Positions 9,164 through 18,587 are shown, numbered from the stretch's first letter. The stretch is 64,000 nt of DNA from Ohtaekwangia sp035628875 (GCA_035628875.1 DASPIZ010000029.1:5815-69814), one strand, 5' to 3'. The notes: a model not told the origin generated them from the letters alone. Translations and numbers: made by a program.

Positions 9164-9315
9164 AAAAAACGTTTAGCAATCCGTGAAATTAATTTACTTC
9201 GCGTACTTATTTTAATAAACCATCAACTTTATACATCCTTACTGTTGTTAGGTGATTATGTTTTTGGCTTAGCAAATAAATTCTTAATTATACAGGCCCA
9301 ACCGACGAGACGTTT

Positions 9316-10671
9316 ATGACACATCATGAGATCCTGGAGAAAGTAAAACTGCGAAATCCGAATGAGCCGGAATTTTTACAAGCTGCTGAAGAAGTAATTC
9401 TATCGGTGCTTCCGGTATTGGAAAGTCATCCTGAATTCAACAAACTCAAAATACTCGAGCGTATGTTGGAGCCGGAAAGATTGATTTCATTTCGAATCAC
9501 CTGGCTTGATGATCAGGGAGAAGTACATGTTAATCGCGGGTATCGTGTTCAGATGAATAGTGCCATCGGTCCTTACAAGGGTGGCTTACGTTTTCATCCT
9601 TCCGTAAATCCGAGTGTACTGAAGTTTCTCGCTTTTGAACAGATCTTCAAAAACGCGCTCACCGGCATTCCTATGGGTGGAGGCAAAGGAGGAAGTGATT
9701 TTGATCCGAAGGGAAAATCAGAAAATGAGATCATGCGGTTCTGCCAGGCATTCATGATCGAACTCTCAAAACACATAGGCCATAGGTTGGATGTTCCCGC
9801 AGGGGATATCGGTGTTGGTGGACGGGAGATTGGATATTTATTCGGAGCGTATAAAAAACTTCAGAATGAATTTACCGGCGTGCTCACAGGCAAAGGCATT
9901 GGTTGGGGTGGAAGCTTAATTCGTACCGAGGCTACAGGCTATGGGTTAATTTACTTCGCCGAATACATGCTTCAGGAAAGAAAAGAATCTATGGCGGGCA
10001 AAACATGCCTCGTTTCTGGTTCCGGCAACGTGGCACAATATGCCATCGAAAAAATTATCCAGCTTGGCGGCAAGGCAATCACCGCTTCTGATTCTTCCGG
10101 ATATATTTATGATGAAGCCGGAATTACCATGGAGAAACTTGAATTTTTAAAAGTGTTAAAGAATGAACGCAGGGGCCGGATAAAGGAATATGCTGACAGA
10201 TATAAAGGTGTTGTATACGCCGATATTGATCCGGCTGCCGATCATAACCCATTGTGGAATTTAAAAGCAGATTGTGCATTTCCATGTGCCACTCAAAATG
10301 AGGTCAACGAAAAGGACGCTAACAACCTGGTACGGAATGGCATTCACTTATTGGGTGAAGGTGCTAACATGCCAACCACCATTGGCGGTATCAATGTGCT
10401 TCTTGATAATGGTGTGATGTATGGCCCGGGAAAAGCATCTAACGCAGGTGGTGTTGCTACATCCGGGCTGGAGATGACTCAAAATTTCATGGGATCTCAA
10501 TGGACTTCGGAAGAAGTTGATGCGAGACTGCATGGTATCATGAAAAACATTCATCATGCCTGTCTTGCGGCAGCGAAATACTATGGTAAGCCAGGGAATT
10601 ACATGGTAGGTGCAAACATCGCGGGGTTTTTAAAAGTCGCACGAGCGATGCAGGCCCAAGGTATTATGTAA
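9316..10671 (+). CDS. gdhA: NADP-type glutamate dehydrogenase
   Basis: 451 residues, the size of the hexameric small GDH class. The family substrate loop 'GGLRFHPSVNPSVLKFLAFEQ' region and the catalytic Lys motif 'PMGGGKGGSDFDPKGKS' are present near residues 92-130, and 'VSGSGNVAQYAIEKI' marks the nucleotide-binding Rossmann domain. It catalyses reductive amination of 2-oxoglutarate to glutamate, linking ammonium assimilation to carbon metabolism. It stands alone with its own terminator and is divergent from proC. NADP preference is inferred from the class, not from a visible single residue. Confidence 0.95.
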   Translation: MTHHEILEKVKLRNPNEPEFLQAAEEVILSVLPVLESHPEFNKLKILERMLEPERLISFRITWLDDQGEVHVNRGYRVQMNSAIGPYKGGLRFHPSVNPSVLKFLAFEQIFKNALTGIPMGGGKGGSDFDPKGKSENEIMRFCQAFMIELSKHIGHRLDVPAGDIGVGGREIGYLFGAYKKLQNEFTGVLTGKGIGWGGSLIRTEATGYGLIYFAEYMLQERKESMAGKTCLVSGSGNVAQYAIEKIIQLGGKAITASDSSGYIYDEAGITMEKLEFLKVLKNERRGRIKEYADRYKGVVYADIDPAADHNPLWNLKADCAFPCATQNEVNEKDANNLVRNGIHLLGEGANMPTTIGGINVLLDNGVMYGPGKASNAGGVATSGLEMTQNFMGSQWTSEEVDARLHGIMKNIHHACLAAAKYYGKPGNYMVGANIAGFLKVARAMQAQGIM

Positions 10672-10675
10672 AAAG

Positions 10676-10706
10676 AACAGGTTGAATTTTCAACCTGTTT
10701 TTTTAT
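10676..10706 (+). terminator. intrinsic terminator of gdhA
   Basis: Perfect 10-base arms AACAGGTTGA and TCAACCTGTT around ATTT, then eight T residues. An A-rich stretch on the other side may let it also end the convergent gene at 10721. Confidence 0.9.
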
Positions 10707-10720
10707 CGACCTCTGGTTAG

Positions 10721-11236
10721 TTATAACTTTCCAAGAATAAATCCAATACCGATTTGCATCATAAAGACTGTACCGGGTTCATACCCTTCACCATAATTAT
10801 TGCCAATATTAAAGCCGAGGTTTAGACCAGCATCCACGTTAAGACTTTCAGTAAGGAAATATTTGCTCCCGGCATACAACCCCATATCCGTTCTGCTCAT
10901 GCCGTCCAGACCTTCAATTGAAACAGTATTAAAATTTAATTCTGCACCAGCATAAGGCGCGAGCTTAGCGTCACTGGTTAAGAAATTATAAGTTCCGTAT
11001 CCGCCGAACCCGAACATGGTCATGCCTTCGCCAAGCGTAAGGTTAGGGCGTACGCCCACTTCAATATTATCTGTAATGAAATAACCTGCTTTGGCATAAA
11101 AGCTCCCGCTTTTATTGTCTTTAACACCAATGTAGGTTCCGCCAAACGTTAAACTGATGTCTCCCTTTTCCTGTTGTGCCAGTGATGCGGTGCAGGCACT
11201 AAATACAATGCCGATTAAGATTAAAGCTTTTTTCAT
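10721..11236 (-). CDS. small outer-membrane beta-barrel protein
   Basis: 171 residues with a signal peptide ending 'ACTASLAQQ'. The mature part alternates Gly/aromatic strands ('GDISLTFGGTYIGV', 'AKAGYFITDNIEVGVRP', 'FGFGGYGTYNFL'), has 'VGVRPNLTL' and 'LNLGFNIGN', and ends 'MQIGIGFILGKL'. This fits an eight-stranded OmpX/OmpA-like barrel. Its role cannot be told from the sequence; such barrels often serve as membrane anchors or adhesins. It lies alone on the minus strand, divergent from the caspase-like gene. Confidence 0.8.
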   Translation of the reverse strand: MKKALILIGIVFSACTASLAQQEKGDISLTFGGTYIGVKDNKSGSFYAKAGYFITDNIEVGVRPNLTLGEGMTMFGFGGYGTYNFLTSDAKLAPYAGAELNFNTVSIEGLDGMSRTDMGLYAGSKYFLTESLNVDAGLNLGFNIGNNYGEGYEPGTVFMMQIGIGFILGKL

Positions 11237-11315
11237 AAAAAATTAGGTTAGAAATGTTATGGCAAACTAAACGTAAATTTTCAAAACACGTTGTGCTTTT
11301 AAGTAATTTGTACAC

Positions 11316-13328
11316 ATGAACTATACCAGTATGATCACAAGGCTTTACATCACTGTCTTTCTCATTTATTGCGTTTTACCGTTGTATGCGCAGAATATTT
11401 ACCTTACCCCCTACCAAACCATCAAACAAAAAGGTGAAGTTACAACACTGGCATTTTCAAATAATACCCAATTCCTGGTAATGGCAAATGATGATGGCCT
11501 AGTATCCATGTACAATCTGGAGAATCGTTCACAGGCACATCAGCGCGCCTTCAATGATAAGATCATTTTTATAAGTTTTACCCCCGATGATAGCAGATTA
11601 ATATTTGTTACGCGATCCGGCGATATCACAACCTTGAACGTTCCGGATTTCGCGGAAGCATCAACAATAAAATTAAGTGCTAAACCAAAATTGGTGAACC
11701 TTGATGCAACGGGGCAATTATTGGCAGCGTATGCACCGGGTCAAATTGAAATTGTAGATCTAAGAGCTTCGATGTTGCAAGCGAAAATAGCCGTTAACAG
11801 CGATGTTAAAAAACCACTTTTCCTTGGCTTTGATCGATTGGGTCAACAGATTTTATTACTTACAGAATTCGGGAAGGCGCTTCATTGGAATCCGTACGAT
11901 CAGCGATTGCTGAAAGAACTCTCTTTGCAAAGCGGGGAATACGCAGGATCAAGATCTGTTATCCATGCCGCTTCTACCAATAATATCGGCGACAGGTTTG
12001 TGGTTGGTCTGCAGGAAGTTTTTATACCCAAAGGTGGAATGCAGGGTCGCAACCAGCCTGAACGCCGAAATATGATTCTGTCTTACGACTGGGTTTCAGG
12101 AACCGAGGTAAAGCGCATCTCAACCCGTTACCGGGTTGATGCCATGGCTTTTGGTCCGGGTGCCGGGCATGTTGCATTTTGTTCCAAAGATGCATTGCAG
12201 GTTTGGATGGTGAACCTCGACAAAGGGGAGATGGGCAGTAGCGTAACCGTTGCAGAAATACCATCCACGCTTCAGTTGGCAGGAAACGGCGAATACCTCG
12301 CTGTGGGATCCACAAAAGGTACCGTGAGCGTGTATTATGTAGAACGAAACAGTCCTGCCGAAATAAAGATTTCAACACCTTCCCTTGACCGCAGCATGGC
12401 CACCCAGGTTATAAAACAACAAAAAGTGAAGGTGGCTGGTGTGATTGAAGGAAGTGACCGGATCACAAAAATATTCGTTAATGAATCACCGGCCGAATTG
12501 GACTTTAACAAAGGGTTTACAGCTGAAGTTGAACTGATTCCTGGTAAAAATAAAATCCGCGTAATGGCACAAAATTCAGAAATGAAATCCATTACCAAAG
12601 ACTTTTACGTGACGTATGAACCTGGAAAGGAAGGGCCTGCTCCACTCCAATTGAAATCTGGAAAACGTGTAGCCCTGGTGATCGGAAATGCAGCGTATCA
12701 AAGCACCAATAAACTGAATAATACGGTGAACGATGCAAATGCCGTTGCTGCTACATTGACTGACCTTAAGTTCGAGGTGATCAAAATTATCGATGGCAAT
12801 TACGAGGATATTAAAAATGCAATTTATGCTTTCGGCGATCGCATTCAGGATGTTGATGTCTCGCTCTTCTATTATGCCGGCCATGGGTTGGAAGTTGATG
12901 GCACGAACTACCTCGTTCCCGTTGACGCGGATATCCAATCCGTTGTTGACATCAAGCAAAAAACAATTCCATTACCGGCCTTATTAAGAACAATGGAATT
13001 GACCAATGACCAGGGTTTAAATATGATCATTCTGGATGCGTGCAGAAACAACCCATTCCCTACTGGCAAACGTGGAGGAGCCGGTCTTGCGAAGGTCAAT
13101 GCTCCGAGTGGAACGATTATAGCGTATGCCACAGATCCGGGGTCCGTGGCTTCAGATGGTACCGGAGAAAATGGTTTATACACGGGAGAACTGATTAAAC
13201 AAATGAAAGTATCACAAAGAATTGAAGATGTATTTATGAATACGCGTAACCGGGTTGAAGAAACTTCCAACGGCGCACAACGTCCCTGGGAAGAAGCAAG
13301 GCTCAAAGGAGTATTTTATTTGAAATAA
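11316..13328 (+). CDS. caspase-like (C14) peptidase with N-terminal beta-propeller
   Basis: 670 residues. A signal peptide-like start ('LYITVFLIYCVLPLYAQ') is followed by about 330 residues of WD40-like repeats ('VTTLAFSNNTQFLVMANDDG', 'IIFISFTPDDSRLIFVTRSG'), a linker, and a C-terminal caspase fold from about 448 ('KRVALVIGNAAYQ'). The catalytic His lies in 'YYAGHGLE' near 522 and the Cys in 'LDACRNNPF' near 575, so the enzyme should be active. The signal sequence suggests periplasmic or surface location, unlike cytosolic caspases. The propeller may bind a partner. Substrate unknown; no toxin or defence neighbours were seen. The second Met (11331) is an alternative start. Confidence 0.9.
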   Translation: MNYTSMITRLYITVFLIYCVLPLYAQNIYLTPYQTIKQKGEVTTLAFSNNTQFLVMANDDGLVSMYNLENRSQAHQRAFNDKIIFISFTPDDSRLIFVTRSGDITTLNVPDFAEASTIKLSAKPKLVNLDATGQLLAAYAPGQIEIVDLRASMLQAKIAVNSDVKKPLFLGFDRLGQQILLLTEFGKALHWNPYDQRLLKELSLQSGEYAGSRSVIHAASTNNIGDRFVVGLQEVFIPKGGMQGRNQPERRNMILSYDWVSGTEVKRISTRYRVDAMAFGPGAGHVAFCSKDALQVWMVNLDKGEMGSSVTVAEIPSTLQLAGNGEYLAVGSTKGTVSVYYVERNSPAEIKISTPSLDRSMATQVIKQQKVKVAGVIEGSDRITKIFVNESPAELDFNKGFTAEVELIPGKNKIRVMAQNSEMKSITKDFYVTYEPGKEGPAPLQLKSGKRVALVIGNAAYQSTNKLNNTVNDANAVAATLTDLKFEVIKIIDGNYEDIKNAIYAFGDRIQDVDVSLFYYAGHGLEVDGTNYLVPVDADIQSVVDIKQKTIPLPALLRTMELTNDQGLNMIILDACRNNPFPTGKRGGAGLAKVNAPSGTIIAYATDPGSVASDGTGENGLYTGELIKQMKVSQRIEDVFMNTRNRVEETSNGAQRPWEEARLKGVFYLK

Positions 13329-13358
13329 GCTTTCTTTGTTTTTACGCTCTTCTTTTGT

Positions 13359-14699
13359 ATGGAACTTAAACTGCAAACCAGTTACAGGCAAATTCTTGGA
13401 ATGGCGCTGCCGATTTCACTGGCCATGCTGGTGCCGCAGATTAACTTTATTACAAATAATATTTTTTTAAGCGGACTCGGACAAACTGAACTTGCCAGCG
13501 CCGGCATTACAGGTGTGTATTATCTTGTCTTTGCCGTTACCGGGAATGGATTAAACAATGGGTTGCAGGCCTTAATCGCCCGACGCGCCGGGCAAGACTT
13601 ACCGAAAGAAATTGGACGTTTGTTTTATCAGGGTATTTGGCTTGCGCTCTTCTTCGCGGCGCTCGGAATAATCATTACATATACTTTTGCACCCACCCTG
13701 CTAAGGGCTGTTATTCATAACGAAGTTATTGCTGAGCAGGTTATTGATTTTTTATTGATCCGGATCTGGGGCTTGCCGTTACTATATCTGTATGTGATGC
13801 GTAACGCATTATTGGTTGGAACAAACCAGACGAAGTTTCTTGTATGGGGTACCCTAAGTGAAGCCGTTACCAATATTGTGCTGGATTATGGACTTATCTA
13901 CGGTAAGCTCGGTATGCCGGAGCTTGGTTTCAATGGGGCCGCCTATGCATCCATTATAGCTGAAGGAATGGGTTTGATGGTGATCTACGTGATCATCCAC
14001 TTAAAGGATTTCAACACCACGTTTGCATTGTTTGAAGATAAACGCATTGACATGCGCGTGATAAAGCAAATATTTGTTTACTCGTCGCCGCTTATTCTCC
14101 AATATGCGATCAGTATTGCGAGCTGGGAATATTTTTATATCCTGATTGAGCACCATGGTGAACGCGCATTGGCCATTTCAAATACCATGCGCAATATTTT
14201 CGGATTGTTTGGCATCTTTTCCTGGGCTTTTGCTGCTACTTCTAATACCATGGTAAGCAATATTATCGGTCAGGGTCGTAATGCCGAAGTGTTACCGCTT
14301 GTACGCCGGATCGCCGGCCTCAGTCTTTCATTTTCGTTTTTGATTTTTATTGTGCTGAACTTAAAACCGGAATGGTTTCTTTCCTTTTACGGACAAGGCG
14401 AAAGCTTTATCGCTGAAGCTATTCCGGTGGTGCGTGTTGTCGCCGTAGCCTTACTGCTGATGGCGGTTTCAACGGTATGGCTAAACGCAGTAACGGGAAC
14501 CGGGAAAACGAAGGTGAACCTGGGCATTGAACTCATCACCATCGTGGTTTATAGTGTGTATGTTTATGCCGTCCTTGAGTATTATCAGTTACCCATCGTC
14601 TGGGGATGGGCCTCCGAATGGGTGTACTGGATATCGATGTTTACGATGGCTTTTTTCTACATGAAATCAGGCAGATGGAAAGGCGCTTTAAACAACTAA
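13359..14699 (+). CDS. MATE-family multidrug/cation efflux transporter
   Basis: 446 residues with twelve hydrophobic segments in two homologous halves, typical of MATE exporters (inner membrane, Na+ or H+ antiport). Family features seen are 'ALPISLAMLVPQINFITNN', 'GLNNGLQALIARRAG' and, in the second half, 'AFAATSNTMVSNIIGQGR'. It follows the caspase gene by 30 bases on the same strand and could be cotranscribed. Substrates of these transporters are not predictable by eye. It converges with the lipoprotein gene, leaving four bases between the stops. Confidence 0.92.
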   Translation: MELKLQTSYRQILGMALPISLAMLVPQINFITNNIFLSGLGQTELASAGITGVYYLVFAVTGNGLNNGLQALIARRAGQDLPKEIGRLFYQGIWLALFFAALGIIITYTFAPTLLRAVIHNEVIAEQVIDFLLIRIWGLPLLYLYVMRNALLVGTNQTKFLVWGTLSEAVTNIVLDYGLIYGKLGMPELGFNGAAYASIIAEGMGLMVIYVIIHLKDFNTTFALFEDKRIDMRVIKQIFVYSSPLILQYAISIASWEYFYILIEHHGERALAISNTMRNIFGLFGIFSWAFAATSNTMVSNIIGQGRNAEVLPLVRRIAGLSLSFSFLIFIVLNLKPEWFLSFYGQGESFIAEAIPVVRVVAVALLLMAVSTVWLNAVTGTGKTKVNLGIELITIVVYSVYVYAVLEYYQLPIVWGWASEWVYWISMFTMAFFYMKSGRWKGALNN

Positions 14700-14703
14700 C
14701 ATA

Positions 14704-15585
14704 TTATTTGGCCTGGTAGTAAAAAAGAAATGTATCCTTTCCTACGTTTTTTTCACTGAGGGTATAGAAGCTTTTGCCCTGGAGATCCCATGTAATGGAT
14801 TCTCCCTGTGGCTCAATTTCGTAAGGAACTTCAAATGGTTTATCCTTAAACAATTCAACAAGTGGTTTGCCCGTGGGATTATCCCAGTAGTAAACGTGTT
14901 CGTAATTTTTAAGTAACACTTTTTTACCATCGGGTGAAACATCACCGCCGACGATTTGTGTAAACGGTATAGCGTAAAGCTTTGTCGCAGTAACTGTATC
15001 AGAAGAAAAGGTGGGTGATTTTAATTGGTATATCCATACCGGTTCTTCCCGTTTTGAAAATACAAACAAGTCTTTGGTGACAGGATCCAGCAAGAGGGTT
15101 TCGGTATCTTTGGGTTTGTCAGGTAGTTCAAAAATTAAGGTATCAAAATCAGTGATCAGTGCTTTAGCACTTCCGGCTTGTAACTTCGGTTCTTCAAACC
15201 GGTAAATATACTTAAGTGGATACTTTCCTCTGTTGTCTCCGATTTCCGCTATATAAAGATAATTTTTTGTTGTGTCTGGTCCCGGACCGATAGCGATATC
15301 CTCCCAGTCACGGTTTACAAGTTTATCAAGCGTACAGGTAAATTTGATTTTTAATTCCTGATCGAAGAGGAAAACTTTTGCAGCATTGCCACTGTCATTC
15401 AGCCCCCAAAAGTTGCCAGGATTATTCATGCTGGAGACTATACCGGAAATCTCTTCGAGTTTTTTGGATTCTAGTTTGGAAAGCTTTTGCGGAGGTAAAA
15501 AATCATCGGTTGCATTTTCAATCGCCTGCTGCTTACATTGAAATGTTAAAACAGACAATAAAATCACAAAGCAAAATCGTGTCAT
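14704..15585 (-). CDS. lipoprotein with beta-propeller-like domain
   Basis: 293 residues; signal with lipobox 'LTFQC', Cys17. The mature part contains repeated blade-like strands ('NFWGLNDSGNAAKVFLFDQ', 'RDWEDIAIGPGPD', 'NYLYIAEIGDNRG', 'LLLDPVTKDLFVFSKRE'), matching a group of uncharacterised exported propeller proteins related to SdiA-regulated/phytase-like propellers. It likely sits in the periplasm or on the outer membrane. No catalytic motif is seen. It is monocistronic. Function unknown. Confidence 0.78.
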   Translation of the reverse strand: MTRFCFVILLSVLTFQCKQQAIENATDDFLPPQKLSKLESKKLEEISGIVSSMNNPGNFWGLNDSGNAAKVFLFDQELKIKFTCTLDKLVNRDWEDIAIGPGPDTTKNYLYIAEIGDNRGKYPLKYIYRFEEPKLQAGSAKALITDFDTLIFELPDKPKDTETLLLDPVTKDLFVFSKREEPVWIYQLKSPTFSSDTVTATKLYAIPFTQIVGGDVSPDGKKVLLKNYEHVYYWDNPTGKPLVELFKDKPFEVPYEIEPQGESITWDLQGKSFYTLSEKNVGKDTFLFYYQAK

Positions 15586-15718
15586 GGTCGTGGGTCTCTG
15601 AAAGCCGTGAATAAAGCACTTTTTATACAGAAAACCGAACTTGTAGTGTTACGCAGGATGGCTTCACCTGTGTCGTTTAACTTACGCTTTCTTTTAATTC
15701 TTTGAAGGAGTTGAAATT

Positions 15719-15964
15719 TTACGCTTCCCTTACTTTCCTGAAATGTAAGTTGTGACTTGGAGTATGCTCATCTGATGGGACGATGGTGGTGATTTTACCT
15801 TCTTTAACCAGCACGGAAGCTACAAAACGAACCTGTTCCATGATATCATGAGAACTTTCAAGGGATACTCGCTGAATGACCTCAGCAGGATCAAAGGTCT
15901 GTTCAGGTCCCCGCTCTTCTGCAAGTTTCAATATTATTTTTCGAATATCTTCTGCGTAAACCAT
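15719..15964 (-). CDS. small DUF3253-like winged-helix protein
   Basis: 81 residues from the ATG at 15964; a TTG nine bases upstream is less likely. 'IRKIILKLAEERGPEQTFDPAEVIQR' and 'VRFVASVLVKEGKITTI' match the pattern of DUF3253 proteins, small winged-helix folds of unknown function. No signal or membrane segment. A near-consensus -7 box (TATTATTTG) ends about seven bases before the ATG, so the transcript might be leaderless. Assignment is from memory of the pattern and needs a profile search. Confidence 0.65.
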   Translation of the reverse strand: MVYAEDIRKIILKLAEERGPEQTFDPAEVIQRVSLESSHDIMEQVRFVASVLVKEGKITTIVPSDEHTPSHNLHFRKVREA

Positions 15965-16052
15965 AGTGCACAAATAATATTATTTAATGTAAAGTTTTAT
16001 GCCAGCTACCATTTAGAGCACGACAAGCGGTTTTTGTAAAATTACGTAAGTA

Positions 16053-16523
16053 CTATAGACGTGACTCTTTTATTAAACGCCACACCAGTTCAGGCTCGTA
16101 ACCCTTCTGAATGGCAAATTTTGAAATTTTGTCGCGTTTAATAAATTCATTTGTTTCGGCTGATAAACTGGCGCTTTTTTTTTCCAGCAGCGATCTTAAT
16201 ACCGCTTCGTAAACAGGTTCTTCAATTTCTTTTAGTCCAGCCTTGATGCAGTTGGCGGTAAGTCCACGTGACTGAAGTTCATTTACGATTTTTATCCTGC
16301 CCCAGTGCTTTAAACGAAACTTTCCACCGGCAAAGGATCTGGCAAAACGTTCTTCATTAAGAAATCCTTCCGTGATCAGGTGCGATAGCATTTCATTCAC
16401 GTCATTGGTGGATAGACCCAATTCGTACAGTTTATCCTTTACCTCCTGGTGACAACGCTCCTGGTATGCGCAATACCGGTAGATTTTCTGCTTTGCTTCG
16501 GGAAGAGAATGTCTTTTTTGCAC
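16053..16523 (-). CDS. recX: regulatory protein RecX
   Basis: 156 residues, the usual size. Three-helix repeats of the RecX fold are visible: 'RYCAYQERCHQEVKDKLYELG', 'LITEGFLNEERFARSFAGGKF' and 'KHWGRIKIVNELQSRG'. RecX binds RecA filaments and modulates recombination and the SOS response in the cytosol. recA is not in the window. The start is GTG (16523), giving the normal N-terminus. A hairpin separates it from the upstream ycxB gene, so it probably has its own promoter. Confidence 0.9.
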   Translation of the reverse strand: MQKRHSLPEAKQKIYRYCAYQERCHQEVKDKLYELGLSTNDVNEMLSHLITEGFLNEERFARSFAGGKFRLKHWGRIKIVNELQSRGLTANCIKAGLKEIEEPVYEAVLRSLLEKKSASLSAETNEFIKRDKISKFAIQKGYEPELVWRLIKESRL

Positions 16524-16534
16524 AGCTAAAAATA

Positions 16535-16563
16535 AAAAAAGTCAGGAGGATCCCGACTTTTTA
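16535..16563 (-). terminator. terminator after the ycxB-like gene
   Basis: AAAAAGTC with GACTTTTT, extended inward by GGA/TCC, forms a hairpin with A/T tracts on both sides. It lies between the stop at 16582 and the recX start at 16523. Confidence 0.65.
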
Positions 16564-16581
16564 AATGTTAAAAACCAGCGG

Positions 16582-17058
16582 TTATTTAATAAGTCCTTTT
16601 GTCTTGAGAACACTCGTAACGAATTTACGTTCATTGTCGGTGTTGAAAATCCGGAATGGCCAGTGAATGAGTTGCGCTTTATTAACGAACAAAACAAAAT
16701 GATCTTTACCGACCTGTGCATGTTGAATCTGATCCCATTTAATTGGCATGCCTTCCCGTGCGTTAAGCTTCATCAGTATTTGTTGGCTGTTGATCTCGTA
16801 AGAGAATTTTTCAAAGAGCATTTTTCCCTGCTCAAGTTGTGTTACGCCATAAAACTGGATGTACCAAAAGAGCATGTATAAACCAAATGCGATCACAGCA
16901 CCAATGATCCACCATATACTTGGTATCCAAAAATACAAAGCACAAATGGCAAGTGCAGCCAGTCCGGCAATCCATCCTTGTTTAACCATGATGCGTTTGA
17001 ATGCCAGGTTGATATAGGCCTTCTTTTCCAGTTTGTAGTTTTTCGTTCTAACAATCAT
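16582..17058 (-). CDS. YcxB-like membrane protein
   Basis: 158 residues with two membrane helices near the N-terminus (about 28-48 and 50-70, 'IAGLAALAICALYFWI', 'WWIIGAVIAFGLYMLFW') and a C-terminal soluble domain with 'KLNAREGMPIKWDQIQHA' and 'FVLFVNKAQLIHWPFRIF', the layout of YcxB-family proteins. The soluble domain faces the cytosol in such folds. It lies 18 bases after nadC and is probably cotranscribed. Function unknown. Confidence 0.75.
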   Translation of the reverse strand: MIVRTKNYKLEKKAYINLAFKRIMVKQGWIAGLAALAICALYFWIPSIWWIIGAVIAFGLYMLFWYIQFYGVTQLEQGKMLFEKFSYEINSQQILMKLNAREGMPIKWDQIQHAQVGKDHFVLFVNKAQLIHWPFRIFNTDNERKFVTSVLKTKGLIK

Positions 17059-17076
17059 ATCATTAATCTCAAATCT

Positions 17077-17934
17077 TTAATAAGCCTTTAAGCTGAGGTC
17101 CATACTTTTAACGGTATGGGTAAGCGCACCTACCGAAATATAGTCAACACCTGTCTCAGCCACTTCACGGAGTGTTTCTTCCGTGATTCCTCCACTGGCT
17201 TCGGTTTTACACTGCCCGCCTATTAGTTCTACGGCCTTACGCATCGTCTCCGGGGTCATGTTGTCGAGCATGATGATGTCAACACCGCCCACCCGAAGCA
17301 CTTCCTGAACTTCTGCCAGTGAACGCGTTTCGATTTCTATTTTCAGCGTTTTATTTCGGATGCGAAGATAATCTTTTGTTCGAATGATTGCCTGTTCTAT
17401 ACCTCCGGCCATATCAATATGATTATCTTTTAGCATAACCATATCAAATAATCCCATGCGGTGGTTGAAACCGCCTCCTATTAAAACGGCCCATTTTTCG
17501 GGTAAACGGAAATTTGGTGTGGTTTTCCGGGTATCAAGCAGTTTCGCATTCGTACCATTCACAAGAGACGTATAATGGCGCGTTTTAGTGGCAATGGCGC
17601 TCATTCTTTGCATGCAGTTTAGTACGAGACGTTCTGCTGTAAGAATACTTCGCGCGGAACCTTCAGCAGTAAAGACGATATCACCTGGTCGAACTGCGTT
17701 TCCATCCGAAGTTTTTACATCGATTGTAAGCTGTTGATCAACAATCTTAAAAATCGATAAGGCAAGGTCCACACCGGCAATTATACCGGCTTCCTTGACC
17801 AGCAATTTTGCCCGACTTATGGCATTTTCAGGAATAGAACCCAGTGTAGAATGATCGCCGTCACCTACATCTTCGCGTAAGGCATCCGCAATAAATTCGC
17901 GCAGGAATTCATCCGTTATGTAATTTGGCTTCAC
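17077..17934 (-). CDS. nadC: nicotinate-nucleotide pyrophosphorylase (quinolinate phosphoribosyltransferase)
   Basis: 285 residues, normal for NadC. Motifs include 'EDVGDGDHST', 'NCMQRMSAIATKTRHY', the 'LLDTRKTTPNFR' substrate loop, 'GGGFNHRMGLFDMVMLKDNHI' region, 'IEIETRSLAEVQEVL' and the C-terminal 'EASGGITEETLREVAETGVDYIS' phosphate-binding stretch. It converts quinolinate and PRPP to nicotinate mononucleotide in de novo NAD synthesis. The start is GTG (17934). It sits between a DUF4783 gene and ycxB on the same strand. nadA and nadB are not in the window. Confidence 0.96.
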   Translation of the reverse strand: MKPNYITDEFLREFIADALREDVGDGDHSTLGSIPENAISRAKLLVKEAGIIAGVDLALSIFKIVDQQLTIDVKTSDGNAVRPGDIVFTAEGSARSILTAERLVLNCMQRMSAIATKTRHYTSLVNGTNAKLLDTRKTTPNFRLPEKWAVLIGGGFNHRMGLFDMVMLKDNHIDMAGGIEQAIIRTKDYLRIRNKTLKIEIETRSLAEVQEVLRVGGVDIIMLDNMTPETMRKAVELIGGQCKTEASGGITEETLREVAETGVDYISVGALTHTVKSMDLSLKAY

Positions 17935-18013
17935 GTTGCAAAAATAGAAGACAAACTTAGCGGATAAGCTGTTTTGTAAAGAATAATTGAATCAGGGGAC
18001 CACTACTTATAAA

Positions 18014-18406
18014 CTATTCACGCGTAAAACGTATGTCATCCAGGAATTGGGCATTCCCTACCGTCTTTATTTTCATAAACAAACGGTAAACATCCGTATT
18101 ACTTTTGTACTGCAGAATGGCAAACGGCTGACCTCCTTTCGAGGAACCCTGATGGATAATGTTCACCTCGTTCGGCGGATGTTGTTTAAAAAAATCGCGT
18201 AAAACGAATTCCGCCTGCGTCTTACTGTACGACTGAACATTTCCCTCCAACGTAACATCCACGGTTTGATTGAGGAACTTAGAAAGCTCTTTAGCGCTAC
18301 CGGCTTTTATAGTTTCCTTTACCTGATTAATGACATCAGACTGTGCGAAAGCGCCCGAACCTACCAGCAAAAAAAGCAAGCCGACAAAAATATATTTCAC
18401 TCTCAT
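18014..18406 (-). CDS. DUF4783 family secreted protein
   Basis: 130 residues with signal peptide 'FVGLLFLLVGSGAFAQ'. The mature domain has an NTF2-like look ('AKELSKFLNQTVDVTLEG', 'FVLRDFFKQHPPNEVNIIHQG', 'YRLFMKIKTVGNAQFLDDIRF'). DUF4783 proteins are common in Bacteroidota next to nadC, as here (79-base gap); their role is not known. It is first in the DUF4783-nadC-ycxB operon. Confidence 0.82.
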   Translation of the reverse strand: MRVKYIFVGLLFLLVGSGAFAQSDVINQVKETIKAGSAKELSKFLNQTVDVTLEGNVQSYSKTQAEFVLRDFFKQHPPNEVNIIHQGSSKGGQPFAILQYKSNTDVYRLFMKIKTVGNAQFLDDIRFTRE

Positions 18407-18425
18407 AGCAACTTCAAGGTGAGGC

Positions 18426-18433
18426 CAAAACTA
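18426..18433 (-). promoter_or_regulatory. -7 box of the DUF4783-nadC operon
   Basis: TAGTTTTG on the minus strand fits TAnnTTTG and lies 20 bases before the ATG at 18406. No clear TTG at -33. Confidence 0.4.
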
Positions 18434-18553
18434 TGCCACAACCGAAAGATAAGGAAATTATATTAGCCTGCTTACTCTTGGAATCGATAACTATTACCTC
18501 TGAAAGTTGAATCTTCCCTTCGTCGTTTTATCCACATAACCTCCATAACTGTT

Positions 18554-18561
18554 TATATTTG
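18554..18561 (+). promoter_or_regulatory. -7 box of gpmI
   Basis: TATATTTG matches TAnnTTTG and lies 26 bases before the gpmI ATG. A TTG at the ideal -33 distance is missing. Confidence 0.45.
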
Positions 18562-18587
18562 CGCCTTGTTTAAAAACACGTGCAAAA

